DNA of 64,000 bases, taken from assembly GCA_963777045.1 (NCBI GenBank), contig CAVZPD010000029.1:33606-97605 (forward strand). The letters run 5' to 3'. Made by a program: the position numbers and the translations under genes. The stretch's first letter is position 1. Every line of letters begins with the position of its first letter. Under the pieces are notes generated by a model. It had not been told where the DNA came from and ran no database searches. It saw nothing but the letters and a program-made list of their open reading frames with translations. Positions 7,832-18,176 of this stretch are shown here, in pieces. The stretch comes from JAPSGM01 sp963777045 (GTDB taxonomy: Bacteria; Chloroflexota; Limnocylindria; QHBO01).

Positions 7832-9001
7832 CTAGGGCGACGGCATCACGTGCCCCGGCGCCCGGGCGACCTCTGCCAGCCGCAGCACCTCCCCGTGACC
7901 GGCTGGTGGCGGATCACCGAACGTGCGAGCCACCACGACGCGGTATGCCCCCGAGACCCACGACACCTGGTCTGCGTACGGATCCCCACTGCCATACCGG
8001 ATCCGAAGTCCGACCGCGCCCATGCCAGCGTCGAAGTGCTCCGTGGCAAAGGCACAGGCGTAGCGCGTCACCGCGAGCTGGTAGGCGGACGCGCCAGCCG
8101 GCGTCGCGAACTGGAAGACGTCGGCGCTCGCCTGGTGGCCGTCCGCGAGGAGCCAACCGACCTGGTAGCCGAGCTCGAAGCCGGCGTCTTCGAGCTGCGC
8201 CCGGGTCTGCGGGTCGTACTTGACGCTCGCCGCGTCATCCAGGGTGAGGTAGCTCTGGGTCGCTGGAGCGGCACCGACGGCTGCGGCGGTCGGCAGCAGG
8301 TCCGGGAGGGAGCTCGGCGGCGGCGACTGCGCGTCGCCGCTGACGGACAGCTGCAGCTCGGCTGCCGTGCAGGGATCGGTGCGTGCGACGAAGGCCGCCC
8401 CGGGAAGGCCGGTGAGGAGGACTGCGAGCAGCACGATCACGATTCGCTGGCGGTGGGGCTGCTGCCTGATCCCGAGCAGCTCATCACGGGCGCGTTCCAC
8501 CTCATGGAGACTGGCGGCGGTTCTGTCGTCGGCAAAGGCCGTCGCCCCGGCGTCGCCCAGCCGTTGCAGGGCATCGACCAGGCGCGCCGTGGTGGCCGTT
8601 CGCCAGCGCGCCATTTCCCGGACGGCGACCAGCCAGGCTTCCACCTCTCCACGGCGAAGTCGAACCTCCGCATGCTCCATCGCCGCCAACAGAACGTCCC
8701 ATTCGGTCGGCCGCGAGCCGCCGGTTATCCTGATCAGCAGCGAGGGGATGACTGCAGCCGCAAGCCACGCCGCCAGCGCGGCCAGGGCAGTCCAGCCGGC
8801 GAGGGGCATCCCCGAAGCGCCCCAGACGAGGAACGATGAGGAGGCAAGGACCGCGGCAACGTCTACCAGGATCAGCGCACGGCGCCGGGCGCGCAGCCGC
8901 AGCAATCGGCGGCGCAGCATGAGATGGATCGCGGCCAGGAGCGCGCCGGCCAGGCCGGCGAGCAGTGCCACCGCACCGATCTTGGCCAGCGCCGGCATCA
9001 T
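7832..9001 (-). CDS. Unknown membrane protein with a large exported C-terminal domain
   Basis: I do not recognise this 389-residue protein. It has three hydrophobic segments at the N-terminus (about 5-30, 42-62, 68-92). A hydrophilic, helical and charged cytoplasmic region (about 100-180) comes next, then a fourth transmembrane segment (about 185-205). A roughly 180-residue domain follows that should face outside, beginning with a Pro/Ser-rich linker. Two ATG codons in tandem (8996-9001) follow a GGAAGG ribosome-binding site, and TAGACT at 9022-9027 is a good -10. It stands alone, divergent from sucCD. The layout resembles a membrane sensor, but no catalytic motif is visible. Confidence 0.75.
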   Translation of the reverse strand: MMPALAKIGAVALLAGLAGALLAAIHLMLRRRLLRLRARRRALILVDVAAVLASSSFLVWGASGMPLAGWTALAALAAWLAAAVIPSLLIRITGGSRPTEWDVLLAAMEHAEVRLRRGEVEAWLVAVREMARWRTATTARLVDALQRLGDAGATAFADDRTAASLHEVERARDELLGIRQQPHRQRIVIVLLAVLLTGLPGAAFVARTDPCTAAELQLSVSGDAQSPPPSSLPDLLPTAAAVGAAPATQSYLTLDDAASVKYDPQTRAQLEDAGFELGYQVGWLLADGHQASADVFQFATPAGASAYQLAVTRYACAFATEHFDAGMGAVGLRIRYGSGDPYADQVSWVSGAYRVVVARTFGDPPPAGHGEVLRLAEVARAPGHVMPSP

Positions 9002-9071
9002 TCACCTTCCTTCCGGCGGGCAGTCTATCCGGCCCGTCCATCGCCGATCGCGAGTCGACCCGATCCCCGAC

Positions 9072-9077
9072 TACAAT
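9072..9077 (+). promoter_or_regulatory. -10 element (TACAAT) of sucCD
   Basis: TACAAT lies 54 nt before the sucC ATG, in the divergent gap with the unknown membrane protein gene. No clear -35 is seen at the usual spacing. Confidence 0.4.
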
Positions 9078-9131
9078 GTCCGCGTCCCAGGCAGCATGGC
9101 CTTTGCGCCGCCACGCCCCGCAGGAGGATGG

Positions 9132-10274
9132 ATGAAGCTCCAGGAATATCGGTCCAAGGACATCCTCGCGGCCCATGGCGTGCCCACCCTGGCCGGCCGC
9201 GTCGCGACGTCACCGGCAGCGGCACGCGAGGCGGCGCAGGCGCTCGCTGGCCCCGTCGTCGTCAAGGCGCAGGTCCTGGTCGGCGGCCGCGGCAAGGCCG
9301 GGGGCGTGAAGCTGGCGGCCGATCCCGACGAGGCGGAGCAGCGGGCACGAGAGATCATCGGCCTGGAGATCAAGGGCGTGACCGTCAAGACCGTGCTGGT
9401 CGTGCCGGCGGCCGATATCGCCAAGGAGTTCTACCTGGGCCTGATCCTGGACAGGGCCGCGAAGACGGTGACGGTGATCGCCAGCGCCGAGGGCGGCGTC
9501 GAGATCGAGGAGACGGCGCGCACCAACCCGGATGCCATCCTTCGCATGCCGCTCGACCCCCTGCTGGGCCTGCAGCGCTACGACGTGCGCCGCGCGAGCT
9601 TCTTCCTGGGCATCCCGCCCGACCTGCGCTCCGCCTTCGCGGAGACCCTCCAAGGTCTCTACGAGGCCTTCATGGCGGTGGACGCCGACCTGGCGGAGAT
9701 CAATCCACTGGTCATCACCACCGATGACCGGCTGCTGGCACTCGACGCCAAGATCACGCTCGACGACTCGGCGCTCTTCCGGCATCCGGAGCTCGAGGAG
9801 ATGCGCGACCTCAACGAGGAGGAGCCGTCGGAGATCGCCGCGCGCGAGGCGGGCATCAACTTCATCAAGCTCGACGGCAGCATCGGCTGCATGGTCAACG
9901 GCGCAGGCCTGGCCATGACCACCATGGACCTCGTCAAGCTGGCCGGCGGCGAGCCGGCCAACTTCCTGGACATCGGCGGCGGCGCCAAGGCGGACAAGGT
10001 GCTGGCCGCGTTCCGGATCATCCTCGACGATCCCAACGTCAAGGCGATCCTGGTCAACATCTTCGGCGGGATAACCCGAGGCGACGAGGTCGCTCGGGGG
10101 ATCGTCGAGGCGAAGGCCGGCATCCAGCGCGAGGTCCCGATGGTGGTGCGCATCGTCGGCACCAACGCCGATGAAGCGGCCGAGATCCTGGAGCAGGCCA
10201 GCCTGGTGACCGCGTCGAGCCTGGACGATGCGGCGGCGAAGGCGGTCGCCGCCGTGAAGGGAGCATCGGCGTGA
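9132..10274 (+). CDS. sucC: Succinyl-CoA ligase (ADP/GDP-forming) beta subunit
   Basis: The 380-residue protein couples succinyl-CoA cleavage to nucleotide triphosphate synthesis in the TCA cycle. The N-terminal ATP-grasp domain has VVVKAQVLVGGRGKAGGVK, and the C-terminal ligase domain has INFIKLDGSIGCMVNGAG, ANFLDIGGGA and NIFGGITR. The ATG follows AGGAGG (9122-9127) by 4 nt, which is close but usable. The open frame starts at 8367, but the family begins exactly at MKLQEYRSK. It is coupled to sucD by a GTGA overlap. Confidence 0.97.
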   Translation: MKLQEYRSKDILAAHGVPTLAGRVATSPAAAREAAQALAGPVVVKAQVLVGGRGKAGGVKLAADPDEAEQRAREIIGLEIKGVTVKTVLVVPAADIAKEFYLGLILDRAAKTVTVIASAEGGVEIEETARTNPDAILRMPLDPLLGLQRYDVRRASFFLGIPPDLRSAFAETLQGLYEAFMAVDADLAEINPLVITTDDRLLALDAKITLDDSALFRHPELEEMRDLNEEEPSEIAAREAGINFIKLDGSIGCMVNGAGLAMTTMDLVKLAGGEPANFLDIGGGAKADKVLAAFRIILDDPNVKAILVNIFGGITRGDEVARGIVEAKAGIQREVPMVVRIVGTNADEAAEILEQASLVTASSLDDAAAKAVAAVKGASA

Positions 10275-11152
10275 GCATCCTGGTCGGCTCGCAGACGCGG
10301 CTCGTGGTCCAGGGCATCACCGGGCGCGAGGGCGCGTTTCACTCCACGGCAATGCTGGAGTACGGCACGAACATCGTGGCCGGCATGACCCCGGGCAAGG
10401 GCGGCCAGAGCGCCCTCGACGGGCGCGTCCCCGTCTTCGACACCGTTCGCGACGCCGTACGCGAGACCGGCGCCAACGCGAGCTGCATCTTCGTTCCCGC
10501 GGCTGGCGCACCCGATGCCATGCTCGAGGCGGCCGATGCGGGGATCGAGCTGGTGATCTGCATCACCGAAGGGGTGCCCGCGCTCGACATGCTGCGGGTC
10601 TACCACGTGCTGCGCCAGAAGGGCGTTCGGCTGATCGGCCCGAACTGCCCCGGACTCACCACCGTGGGCGAGGCGAAGGTCGGGATCATCCCCGGCGACA
10701 TCCATCGGCCCGGACCGGTGGGCCTGGTGAGCCGATCCGGCACGCTGACCTACGAGGTCGTGCAGGCCATGACCGATGCCGGGCTGGGGCAGACGACCTG
10801 CGTCGGCATCGGCGGCGACCCCGTAGTCGGGACGAGCTTCATCGACGTGCTCGACCTGTTCAATCGGGACGACGCGACCGAGGCGATCGTGATGATCGGC
10901 GAGATCGGCGGCGACGAGGAGGAGAAGGCGGCGGAGTTCTGCGCGCGCGAGGTGCGCAAGCCGATGGCCGCGTTCATCGCCGGCCGCACGGCACCCCCCG
11001 GTCGCCGGATGGGCCACGCCGGCGCGATCATCTCGGGTGGGGCGGGTACCGCGGAGTCGAAGCGCAAGGCGCTGGAGACGGCCGGCATTCACGTGGCGGA
11101 TTCGCCGTCGGATATCCCGCGGCTGCTTCACGAGGCTGGCGTACGCGGCTGA
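10271..11152 (+). CDS. sucD: Succinyl-CoA ligase alpha subunit
   Basis: The 293-residue CoA-binding partner of SucC shows VVQGITGREGAFH at the N-terminus, GPNCPGL in the middle, and the phosphohistidine loop GHAGAIISGGAGTAESK near residue 250. The GTG at 10271 overlaps the sucC stop, so the subunits are translationally coupled. The gene ends the operon; the 365 bp beyond it carry no gene. Confidence 0.97.
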   Translation: MSILVGSQTRLVVQGITGREGAFHSTAMLEYGTNIVAGMTPGKGGQSALDGRVPVFDTVRDAVRETGANASCIFVPAAGAPDAMLEAADAGIELVICITEGVPALDMLRVYHVLRQKGVRLIGPNCPGLTTVGEAKVGIIPGDIHRPGPVGLVSRSGTLTYEVVQAMTDAGLGQTTCVGIGGDPVVGTSFIDVLDLFNRDDATEAIVMIGEIGGDEEEKAAEFCAREVRKPMAAFIAGRTAPPGRRMGHAGAIISGGAGTAESKRKALETAGIHVADSPSDIPRLLHEAGVRG

Positions 11153-11517
11153 CGCCGAGATCCGAGCTGGAGAGCTCCTCCTGAGCGTACTGGGGCTCCT
11201 GAGCGGTGAGTCCGCCGCGCCGGGTCCGGGGGAACGGGGGAACAGATCGCGCGTTTGCACCGCCGTCTGTCCGGCACGTGCGGTTTGGGCCATGGATCGC
11301 CCAGTAGCGCCCCTGAGCTGCGCGCGCCGGCGCACTCCCCGCTCAGCGTTGCGCGATCGATCGCGCATCTGCAGCCTGGGGCTCGGACCAGGCGCTGTTT
11401 CGGCGATGTGTCGCCCGTCCAGCGTGCTGCACGCCGGCGCCAGCGTGCGCTGAAGCGCGAATCTGGCGATGTGGAACCGGAGTTCGAAAGGCTGGCGGGC
11501 GACGTGGGAGTGGGCTC
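11153..11517. other. 365-bp non-coding gap between convergent sucD and the cyclase gene
   Basis: No protein-like frame is visible. It holds a short direct repeat CTCCTGAGCG at 11178-11187 and 11196-11205, and a periodic set of GATC/CGAT boxes described separately at 11244-11413. Confidence 0.55.
11244..11413. repeat. Four phased CGATNNATCG-like boxes (element A, diverged)
   Basis: Boxes centre near 11248, 11298, 11358 and 11408, that is at 50/60/50-bp intervals. The third is a full CGATCGATCG (11354-11363) and the fourth CGATGTGTCG (11404-11413). The first two keep only GATCG. A possible fifth, CGATGTGG, starts at 11467. The symmetric spacing matches the better-preserved elements near 50.0 and 53.2 kb, but the sequence similarity to them is weak. 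Confidence 0.35.
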
Positions 11518-14500
11518 CTAGCCGCCGGCGGTGGCGACCATCGGCAGCCCGGACTCTTCCAGGCGCTGCATCTCCCTCAGTCCCTGCTGCAGCAGCTCGC
11601 GATCCCCGGCGACGGTGCCGAGCTCAACTCGAAGCCGTGCGGCGAATCGGCCGGCGCCCATCTGCTCGAACTCGCGAAGCGCGGTCCGCAGGTCGGCGGC
11701 GTCGTCGTGCAGGACGCCACGCAGCCTGAGCGTCTGCGCGCCCAGGACTCGCATACCGCCGGCGTGGGCACGGGCGAGCACGGCGTCGAGAACGTCGCGC
11801 GGGACGGGCTCGCGATGGTCCGCGCAGAGCGCGACCGCGTGATCGACGTAGTGGATTCGATCCGGGTAGCGCTCATGCTGCGTGACGATGCCCGAGATGC
11901 CGTCGAGGTCGAGATGCGCCACGACCGTGAGCTCCGCGACCGGGTGGCCGGCGGGAAACCGACCGATGATCTCGTCCGCCACGTCGCACCAGCGCGCAAG
12001 GTACTGGTCGGCCGAACGGTTGCGCGCCCAGGCGATGCCGCTCAGGAATCCCTGCAGGCCATACGCGGCGGCGGGGCGATCTGCCGCGATCCAGAGCAGA
12101 CGCAGGCGCTCGATGCCGGCGACCAGCTCGTCCCACTCGCCGCGCAGCGCGCGTGCGTACGCGTTCCACGACCCGCCTGCCAGGGCGAATCCGGCGCTCT
12201 GGCCCGGCTGCACCAGGTCTACCGCGGTCTGGCTGCTTTCGATGACCGCTGAGAGGTCGCCCAGCACCGCGGATGACCACGCCACCATGTTCAGCGCATC
12301 CATGCGCTCGTCGAATGGCAGGTGCTCGCCCATCGCCGTACGACGCAGCGAGAGCGCCAGCGTGCGTTGCCAATCGGGTGCCACGGTGCCGGTCATGGCG
12401 TCCAGCGCGGCGCTGACGAGCACCGGTTCGTCGATTGCCTCGGCCGTCGCCAATCCGCGTCGGGCCAGCGCATCGGCTTCGCGATACTCGTCCGCGGTCG
12501 GTAACCGCTCGCCGTGCTGGCGAAGCCAGAACGGCAACCCGGCGGCGGCCACGAGGTACGTGGCGCGTGCGCGATCGTCGGCATCGGAGTACCAGGACTG
12601 GCCGCGCTCCTTCAGCTCCTGGATCTGTCGTTCGTCGACCGTCCTGGCGACCGAGGCGAACCACCGCGTCAGCACCATGAGCTGGTGGCCCAGGTTCTCC
12701 AGCAGGAAGCTGGCGGGCATGCCCTGCGCCTCGCCCAGCTGCCACGCCTGTTCGTACGCCTCCACGGCGCGGTCACCTGACCCGTGCACCTCCCCCAGCC
12801 GCTGATGGATCCGCGGCTGCTCCGGCGCCGGAGCCAGCTCGAGCGCGGCGTCCAGGTGACGTGCGGCCTCGATGACGGCCCGTCCTGCGGCCGACACATC
12901 GGCCGCACGTCGCAGCCAGCGCAGGGCCTTCGCGCGGACCTCGGGGTCGACCTCCTGGAACGCCGGCACCAGGGTCGCCGCCTCGCGATAGTGGAACGCA
13001 ATCAGTTCGGCGAGCTCGTCCTCGCGGTCCCCCGCCCCGTCCTCCAGCCACCGGCCGGCAGCGGCATGCAGCGCCGCCCGTTCGGAACGGGGAAGGGTCC
13101 CATAGGCGACGTCGCGAATGATGATGTGGCGAAAGGTGAGCTGGCCACGGCGACCCGCCCTGACCAGTTCTCGCTCGATGAGTGGATCGGCAGCCGCTTC
13201 CACCTCTGCTGCGGGGTCGCCGGCGATCGCCCGGACGCCGGCGAGGTTGAAGCTTCGCCCGAACACCGACCCGACCTGGAGGACCCGCCGCGACGTCTGG
13301 TCGAGGGCATCGAGCCGCGACAGGACGGTCGCCTGGACAGTGTCGGGCAGCTCGCGAGCGGCCGCCGCGAGCGAATCGGGGTCGGACAGGTCAGCGCCGG
13401 CTTCCAGGAGCGTTCGCACGATCTCGCCGGCGTAGAAGGGATTGCCCTCCGCGCGCTGCGCGACGAGGGCGACCAACTCGGGCGCGGCGTCCTCCACCAG
13501 GTCGCTGACCAGTTCTCCGATCGACCCGTCATCGAGTGGTTGGAGCGCCATCGAGACGTGGTTCCGGTGGCCGCCACCCCACGTCGGTCGCCGCTCGAGC
13601 AGCTCCGGTCGGGCGAGCGCGAGCAGGAGCATCCGGCTGTCGGCGCGCGGCTGCAGGATGAACTCGATGAGGTCCAGCAGCGAGTCGCTCGACCAGTGGA
13701 GGTCCTCGATCAGGAGCACCAGCGCCTGCTCCACAGCCGCAAGCTCCAGCACCTGCCGCCACGCGTTGAAGAGCGCGGAGCGATCCGGTGTCCCGTCCGC
13801 CTCGGAAGCGCCGATCGTGGCCGCCAGCAGCTCGGCGGTGGTCTGGACCTGCTCGGCGCCGGCTCGCTGCAGCCAGCCGTGGATCCGGTGCCGGGTCTCC
13901 TCCGCAGAAGCGTCCTCCTCGAGGCCGACGATGCCGAGGAGCAGCGTGCGCAACGGCCAGTAGGTGAGCCGCTCGCCGTACGGCAGGCACTGGGCGGTCG
14001 CCACCAACGGTGGCTCTGGAAGCTCGACGAGCCGCGCCAGGAACTCCTCGACGAGGCGGCTCTTCCCGGTCCCCGCCGGCGCGATCATGCTGACCAGGTA
14101 GGGCCTACGCTCGGACAGGGTCCGCCGGACGACGAGGTCGAGCTGTGCCAGGTCGGCCTGGCGGCCCACCAGCGGCGACCGCCGCCGATCGGGCTCGCTG
14201 GCGCGCCCCAGCAGAACGCGCGTATCGACCGCGGCAGCCTTGCCCTTGAGATCCACCGGAATGACCGGCCCGAACTCGTGCGCGCCGAGATCTGCGCTGG
14301 CAGTGCGGGCAGTCACCACGATCTGCCAGGGCTCCGCGACCTGCTGCAGACGTGCCGCGACGTTGACCGCGTCGCCGGTCACGAGGAAGTCGCTGCGTGC
14401 CGGATCGCGGGTGGCGACCACCTCGCCGGTGTTGATGCCGATCCTCACCGGCAGCCGGTCCGCCAGCATGAGATCGCCGCGCAGCCGTTCCCGCAGGTCG

Positions 14501-14745
14501 AGGGCCGCGTCGAGCGCACGACGCGCGTCATCGTCGTGCGCCTGCATCAATCCGAAGATGGCCATCGCGGCGTCGCCGATGAACTTCTCGAGCGTCCCGC
14601 CGTGCTCGGCGACCACTTCGCTCGCGATCTCGTAGAAGCGCGACAGGAGCCGTCGCAGGTCCTCGGGATCGAGCGACTCGCCCAGGCTCGTCGAGCCGAC
14701 CACGTCACCGAACAGGACGGTGACGAGCCTGCGTTCCTCCGACAT
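11518..14745 (-). CDS. Class III adenylate cyclase fused to a P-loop ATPase and TPR-like domain
   Basis: The 1075-residue signalling protein starts with a cyclase domain (about 1-190). It has metal-binding Asp14 in LFGDVVGST, Asp58 in KFIGDAAMAIFG with adenine-selecting Lys54, and the transition-state segment TGDAVNVAARLQ. A STAND/AAA-type ATPase follows, with Walker A in APAGTGKSRL at about residue 240 and LLIEDLHWSS as Walker B (about 365). The C-terminal 500 residues are helical, TPR-like repeats that may bind a ligand or partner. No signal peptide or membrane helix is seen. The ATG has no ribosome-binding site but sits 6 nt after TACCAT, suggesting a leaderless mRNA. A Crp/Fnr gene at 1872 could read its cAMP. 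Confidence 0.92.
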   Translation of the reverse strand: MSEERRLVTVLFGDVVGSTSLGESLDPEDLRRLLSRFYEIASEVVAEHGGTLEKFIGDAAMAIFGLMQAHDDDARRALDAALDLRERLRGDLMLADRLPVRIGINTGEVVATRDPARSDFLVTGDAVNVAARLQQVAEPWQIVVTARTASADLGAHEFGPVIPVDLKGKAAAVDTRVLLGRASEPDRRRSPLVGRQADLAQLDLVVRRTLSERRPYLVSMIAPAGTGKSRLVEEFLARLVELPEPPLVATAQCLPYGERLTYWPLRTLLLGIVGLEEDASAEETRHRIHGWLQRAGAEQVQTTAELLAATIGASEADGTPDRSALFNAWRQVLELAAVEQALVLLIEDLHWSSDSLLDLIEFILQPRADSRMLLLALARPELLERRPTWGGGHRNHVSMALQPLDDGSIGELVSDLVEDAAPELVALVAQRAEGNPFYAGEIVRTLLEAGADLSDPDSLAAAARELPDTVQATVLSRLDALDQTSRRVLQVGSVFGRSFNLAGVRAIAGDPAAEVEAAADPLIERELVRAGRRGQLTFRHIIIRDVAYGTLPRSERAALHAAAGRWLEDGAGDREDELAELIAFHYREAATLVPAFQEVDPEVRAKALRWLRRAADVSAAGRAVIEAARHLDAALELAPAPEQPRIHQRLGEVHGSGDRAVEAYEQAWQLGEAQGMPASFLLENLGHQLMVLTRWFASVARTVDERQIQELKERGQSWYSDADDRARATYLVAAAGLPFWLRQHGERLPTADEYREADALARRGLATAEAIDEPVLVSAALDAMTGTVAPDWQRTLALSLRRTAMGEHLPFDERMDALNMVAWSSAVLGDLSAVIESSQTAVDLVQPGQSAGFALAGGSWNAYARALRGEWDELVAGIERLRLLWIAADRPAAAYGLQGFLSGIAWARNRSADQYLARWCDVADEIIGRFPAGHPVAELTVVAHLDLDGISGIVTQHERYPDRIHYVDHAVALCADHREPVPRDVLDAVLARAHAGGMRVLGAQTLRLRGVLHDDAADLRTALREFEQMGAGRFAARLRVELGTVAGDRELLQQGLREMQRLEESGLPMVATAGG

Positions 14746-14751
14746 GGCGCG

Positions 14752-14757
14752 ATGGTA
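14752..14757 (-). promoter_or_regulatory. -10 element (TACCAT), 6 nt from the cyclase start
   Basis: Minus-strand TACCAT followed by CGCGCC and the ATG. The spacing puts the transcription start at or next to the initiation codon. Confidence 0.45.
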
Positions 14758-14767
14758 CGCGAGGCTC

Positions 14768-15340
14768 CTAGCCCTGGGCCGCCTCCCACTCCTCGCGCAG
14801 GATCGCCATGAGGACACCGTCCTCGAGGCCGCGCGGTCCGCGCCATAGGTTCCGCATCCGGCCCTCGAGCTGGAAGCCGACCCTCTCGTAGGAGCGAATT
14901 GCACGGGCGTTCCCGGCGGAGGCGGTCAGGTACACCCGCTCGAGGCCGACGCTGCGGAAGGCGAAGCCGAGCAGGACGCGCTGCGCATCGGTACCCCAGC
15001 CGCTGCCGATGTGATCACGATCCATGAATATCGCCAGCTCGGCATTGCCGTGCAGCAGGTTCAGCTCCTTCAGCCAGGTGGTGCCGATGAAGCGGTCGTC
15101 CCCGAGCTCGCAGACGGCGAAGAAGAAGCCCTGGCGTGGACCGCCCTGCGCCGTCACCTGGTGCAGCCACTCCGTCGCCTGGCTCACGCTGAGCGGCACG
15201 CCGTAGCCGGCCATGGCGCCGACCTCGGTGTCGTTGATGCCCGCCACGTAGGCGGGCATGTCGCGCTCCTCGAGTGGTCGGAGCCAGATCCGCTCGCCGC
15301 GAAGCAGGGGGCGTTCGGGAATCATCGGCACGTCGGTCAC
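14768..15340 (-). CDS. GNAT family N-acetyltransferase (RimJ/RimL-like)
   Basis: The 190-residue single GNAT domain uses acetyl-CoA. It shows the RimL-type N-terminal LRPLEERDMPAYVA, the acetyl-CoA-binding segment GWGTDAQRVLLGFAF (about 114-128), and the C-terminal NARAIRSYERVGFQLEGRMR. The target is unknown; relatives act on protein N-termini or small amines. The GTG at 15338-15340 overlaps the methylmalonyl-CoA epimerase stop (GTGA), so it is the last gene of the mutase operon. Confidence 0.88.
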   Translation of the reverse strand: MTDVPMIPERPLLRGERIWLRPLEERDMPAYVAGINDTEVGAMAGYGVPLSVSQATEWLHQVTAQGGPRQGFFFAVCELGDDRFIGTTWLKELNLLHGNAELAIFMDRDHIGSGWGTDAQRVLLGFAFRSVGLERVYLTASAGNARAIRSYERVGFQLEGRMRNLWRGPRGLEDGVLMAILREEWEAAQG

Positions 15341-15758
15341 GACGTGTGCGCCGTCGTGGAGAGCAGCTCCCAGAGGACGCCGTTCAGGGTGCGCGGGTGG
15401 ACGAAGGCTACCTCGCCGTGCGCCCCGGGTCGCGGGCCAGCGTCGATCAGCTCCGCCTCGCTGGCGGCCAGCGCCGCCAGATCGGCGGGAAGGTCATCGG
15501 TGAGCAGGCAGACGTGGTGGAGACCCTCGCCCCGAGCCCCGAGGAAGCGGCCGACGCCGCTGGTGGGGTCGATCGGCTCGATAAGCTCGATGCGGGCGGC
15601 GGGGGACGGGCCGGTGGGAAGGAAGCAGATGCGAACGCCCTGGGGCTCGAACGCGAACGGGGCGGCCTCCGGCTCCCAGCCGAAGAGGTCCCGGTAGCGG
15701 GCCAGGGACGCCTCGATCGATCGAACGACGACCGCGACGTGGTGGATGGGACCGATGC

Positions 15759-15762
<4 letters not shown>
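15337..15762 (-). CDS. mce: Methylmalonyl-CoA epimerase
   Basis: The 141-residue VOC-fold enzyme converts (2S)- to (2R)-methylmalonyl-CoA. Metal ligands are visible in IHHVAVVV (N-terminal His), GLHHVCLLTDD and NGVLWELL (C-terminal Glu). The GTG at 15760-15762 overlaps the mutase TGA. It is placed directly after the mutase, whose substrate it makes. Confidence 0.92.
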
Positions 15763-17354
<1,592 letters not shown>

Positions 17355-17361
17355 CCCGGCG

Positions 17362-17367
17362 ATTCTA
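17362..17367 (-). promoter_or_regulatory. -10 element (TAGAAT), 7 nt from the mutase start
   Basis: The minus strand reads TAGAAT, then CGCCGGG, then ATG. With this spacing the mutase-epimerase-acetyltransferase mRNA should be leaderless. Confidence 0.5.
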
Positions 17368-17404
17368 CCGGCGCGCGCCGGTGGGCCGGCGGCGGGCGAA
17401 GCAG

Positions 17405-17743
17405 ATGCCGGCGTGGCAGACTCTGCTTATGCCCGCCGCCGCGTTCGCACTCCTCGCCGTCTTCATCGGCCTCTCCATCGTCGCCGGGCTCGGCGCGTGG
17501 TGGCTCGCAGGGCTGCGCCGAGGCTGGGCGGCGATCCTTCCCATTCTCGCCACGTTCGGGGCGCTCTACCTCTTCGGTCACCTGCTCGACCTGTCGCCAG
17601 GGCCGACGGTGACGCTCTTCGGCTTCGACGTGGCGCTCGCCTTCGACATGGCCCTTGCCGTCCTGGTCGCCGGCGGCGTCGCCCTCCTGCAGCGGTTGGG
17701 GGCCGGGCGCGTTACTCGAGACGCAGCAGCAGCGCGCCGGTAG
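17405..17743 (+). CDS. Small predicted membrane protein
   Basis: This 112-residue frame has three hydrophobic segments (about 10-35, 42-60, 72-95) and a short basic tail. It lies between the divergent mutase gene and the convergent biotin-carrier gene, whose 3' end it overlaps by 32 bp. A second ATG at 17429 would give 104 residues. No ribosome-binding site precedes either. I do not recognise the family. The hydrophobic periodicity supports it, but the position and overlap keep confidence moderate. Confidence 0.5.
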   Translation: MPAWQTLLMPAAAFALLAVFIGLSIVAGLGAWWLAGLRRGWAAILPILATFGALYLFGHLLDLSPGPTVTLFGFDVALAFDMALAVLVAGGVALLQRLGAGRVTRDAAAARR

Positions 17744-18176
17744 CGACGGTCGCCCCGGCCTCCACCAGGATCTCGACGACACGACCGGAGCGAGGTGCTC
17801 GAACCTCGTTCTGCATCTTCATCGCCTCGATCGTCAGGAGGGCGGCTCCCTCGTCCACCTCGGCCCCGACATCCGTCTCGATCGCCACCACCAACCCGGG
17901 CAGCGTCGCCTTGATGTCGATGGGACCGCCGTGGACGCGACTGGCAACCTCGGCCTCGACCAGCAGCTGCTCGCGGCGTGTGCGCACGGCGACCGGGATT
18001 CGTCGGCCCCGGACGTTGACGTGCCAGTCGCTGCCGGCTCCCTCGAGCACGACCGTCTCCGCTCGATCCCCGTCCGAGATGCGCGCGATACCGGCCTCCC
18101 GGTCGAGCCAGGTCAGGGTCCACCGCTCGTCCGGCGCCACGCGTTGACCGTCGATGCTGACGAACAGCTCGCTCAT
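17712..18176 (-). CDS. Biotin carboxyl carrier protein of an acyl-CoA carboxylase
   Basis: The 154-residue protein has a C-terminal biotinyl domain with the biotin-attachment Lys in EAMKMQNEV (about residue 119) and the surrounding Pro/Gly turns (ATLPGLVV, GALLLRLE). The N-terminal half is a beta-rich linker domain. The ATG overlaps the biotin carboxylase stop (ATGA). It is probably the swinging arm between the adjacent biotin carboxylase and carboxyltransferase. Confidence 0.9.
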   Translation of the reverse strand: MSELFVSIDGQRVAPDERWTLTWLDREAGIARISDGDRAETVVLEGAGSDWHVNVRGRRIPVAVRTRREQLLVEAEVASRVHGGPIDIKATLPGLVVAIETDVGAEVDEGAALLTIEAMKMQNEVRAPRSGRVVEILVEAGATVATGALLLRLE

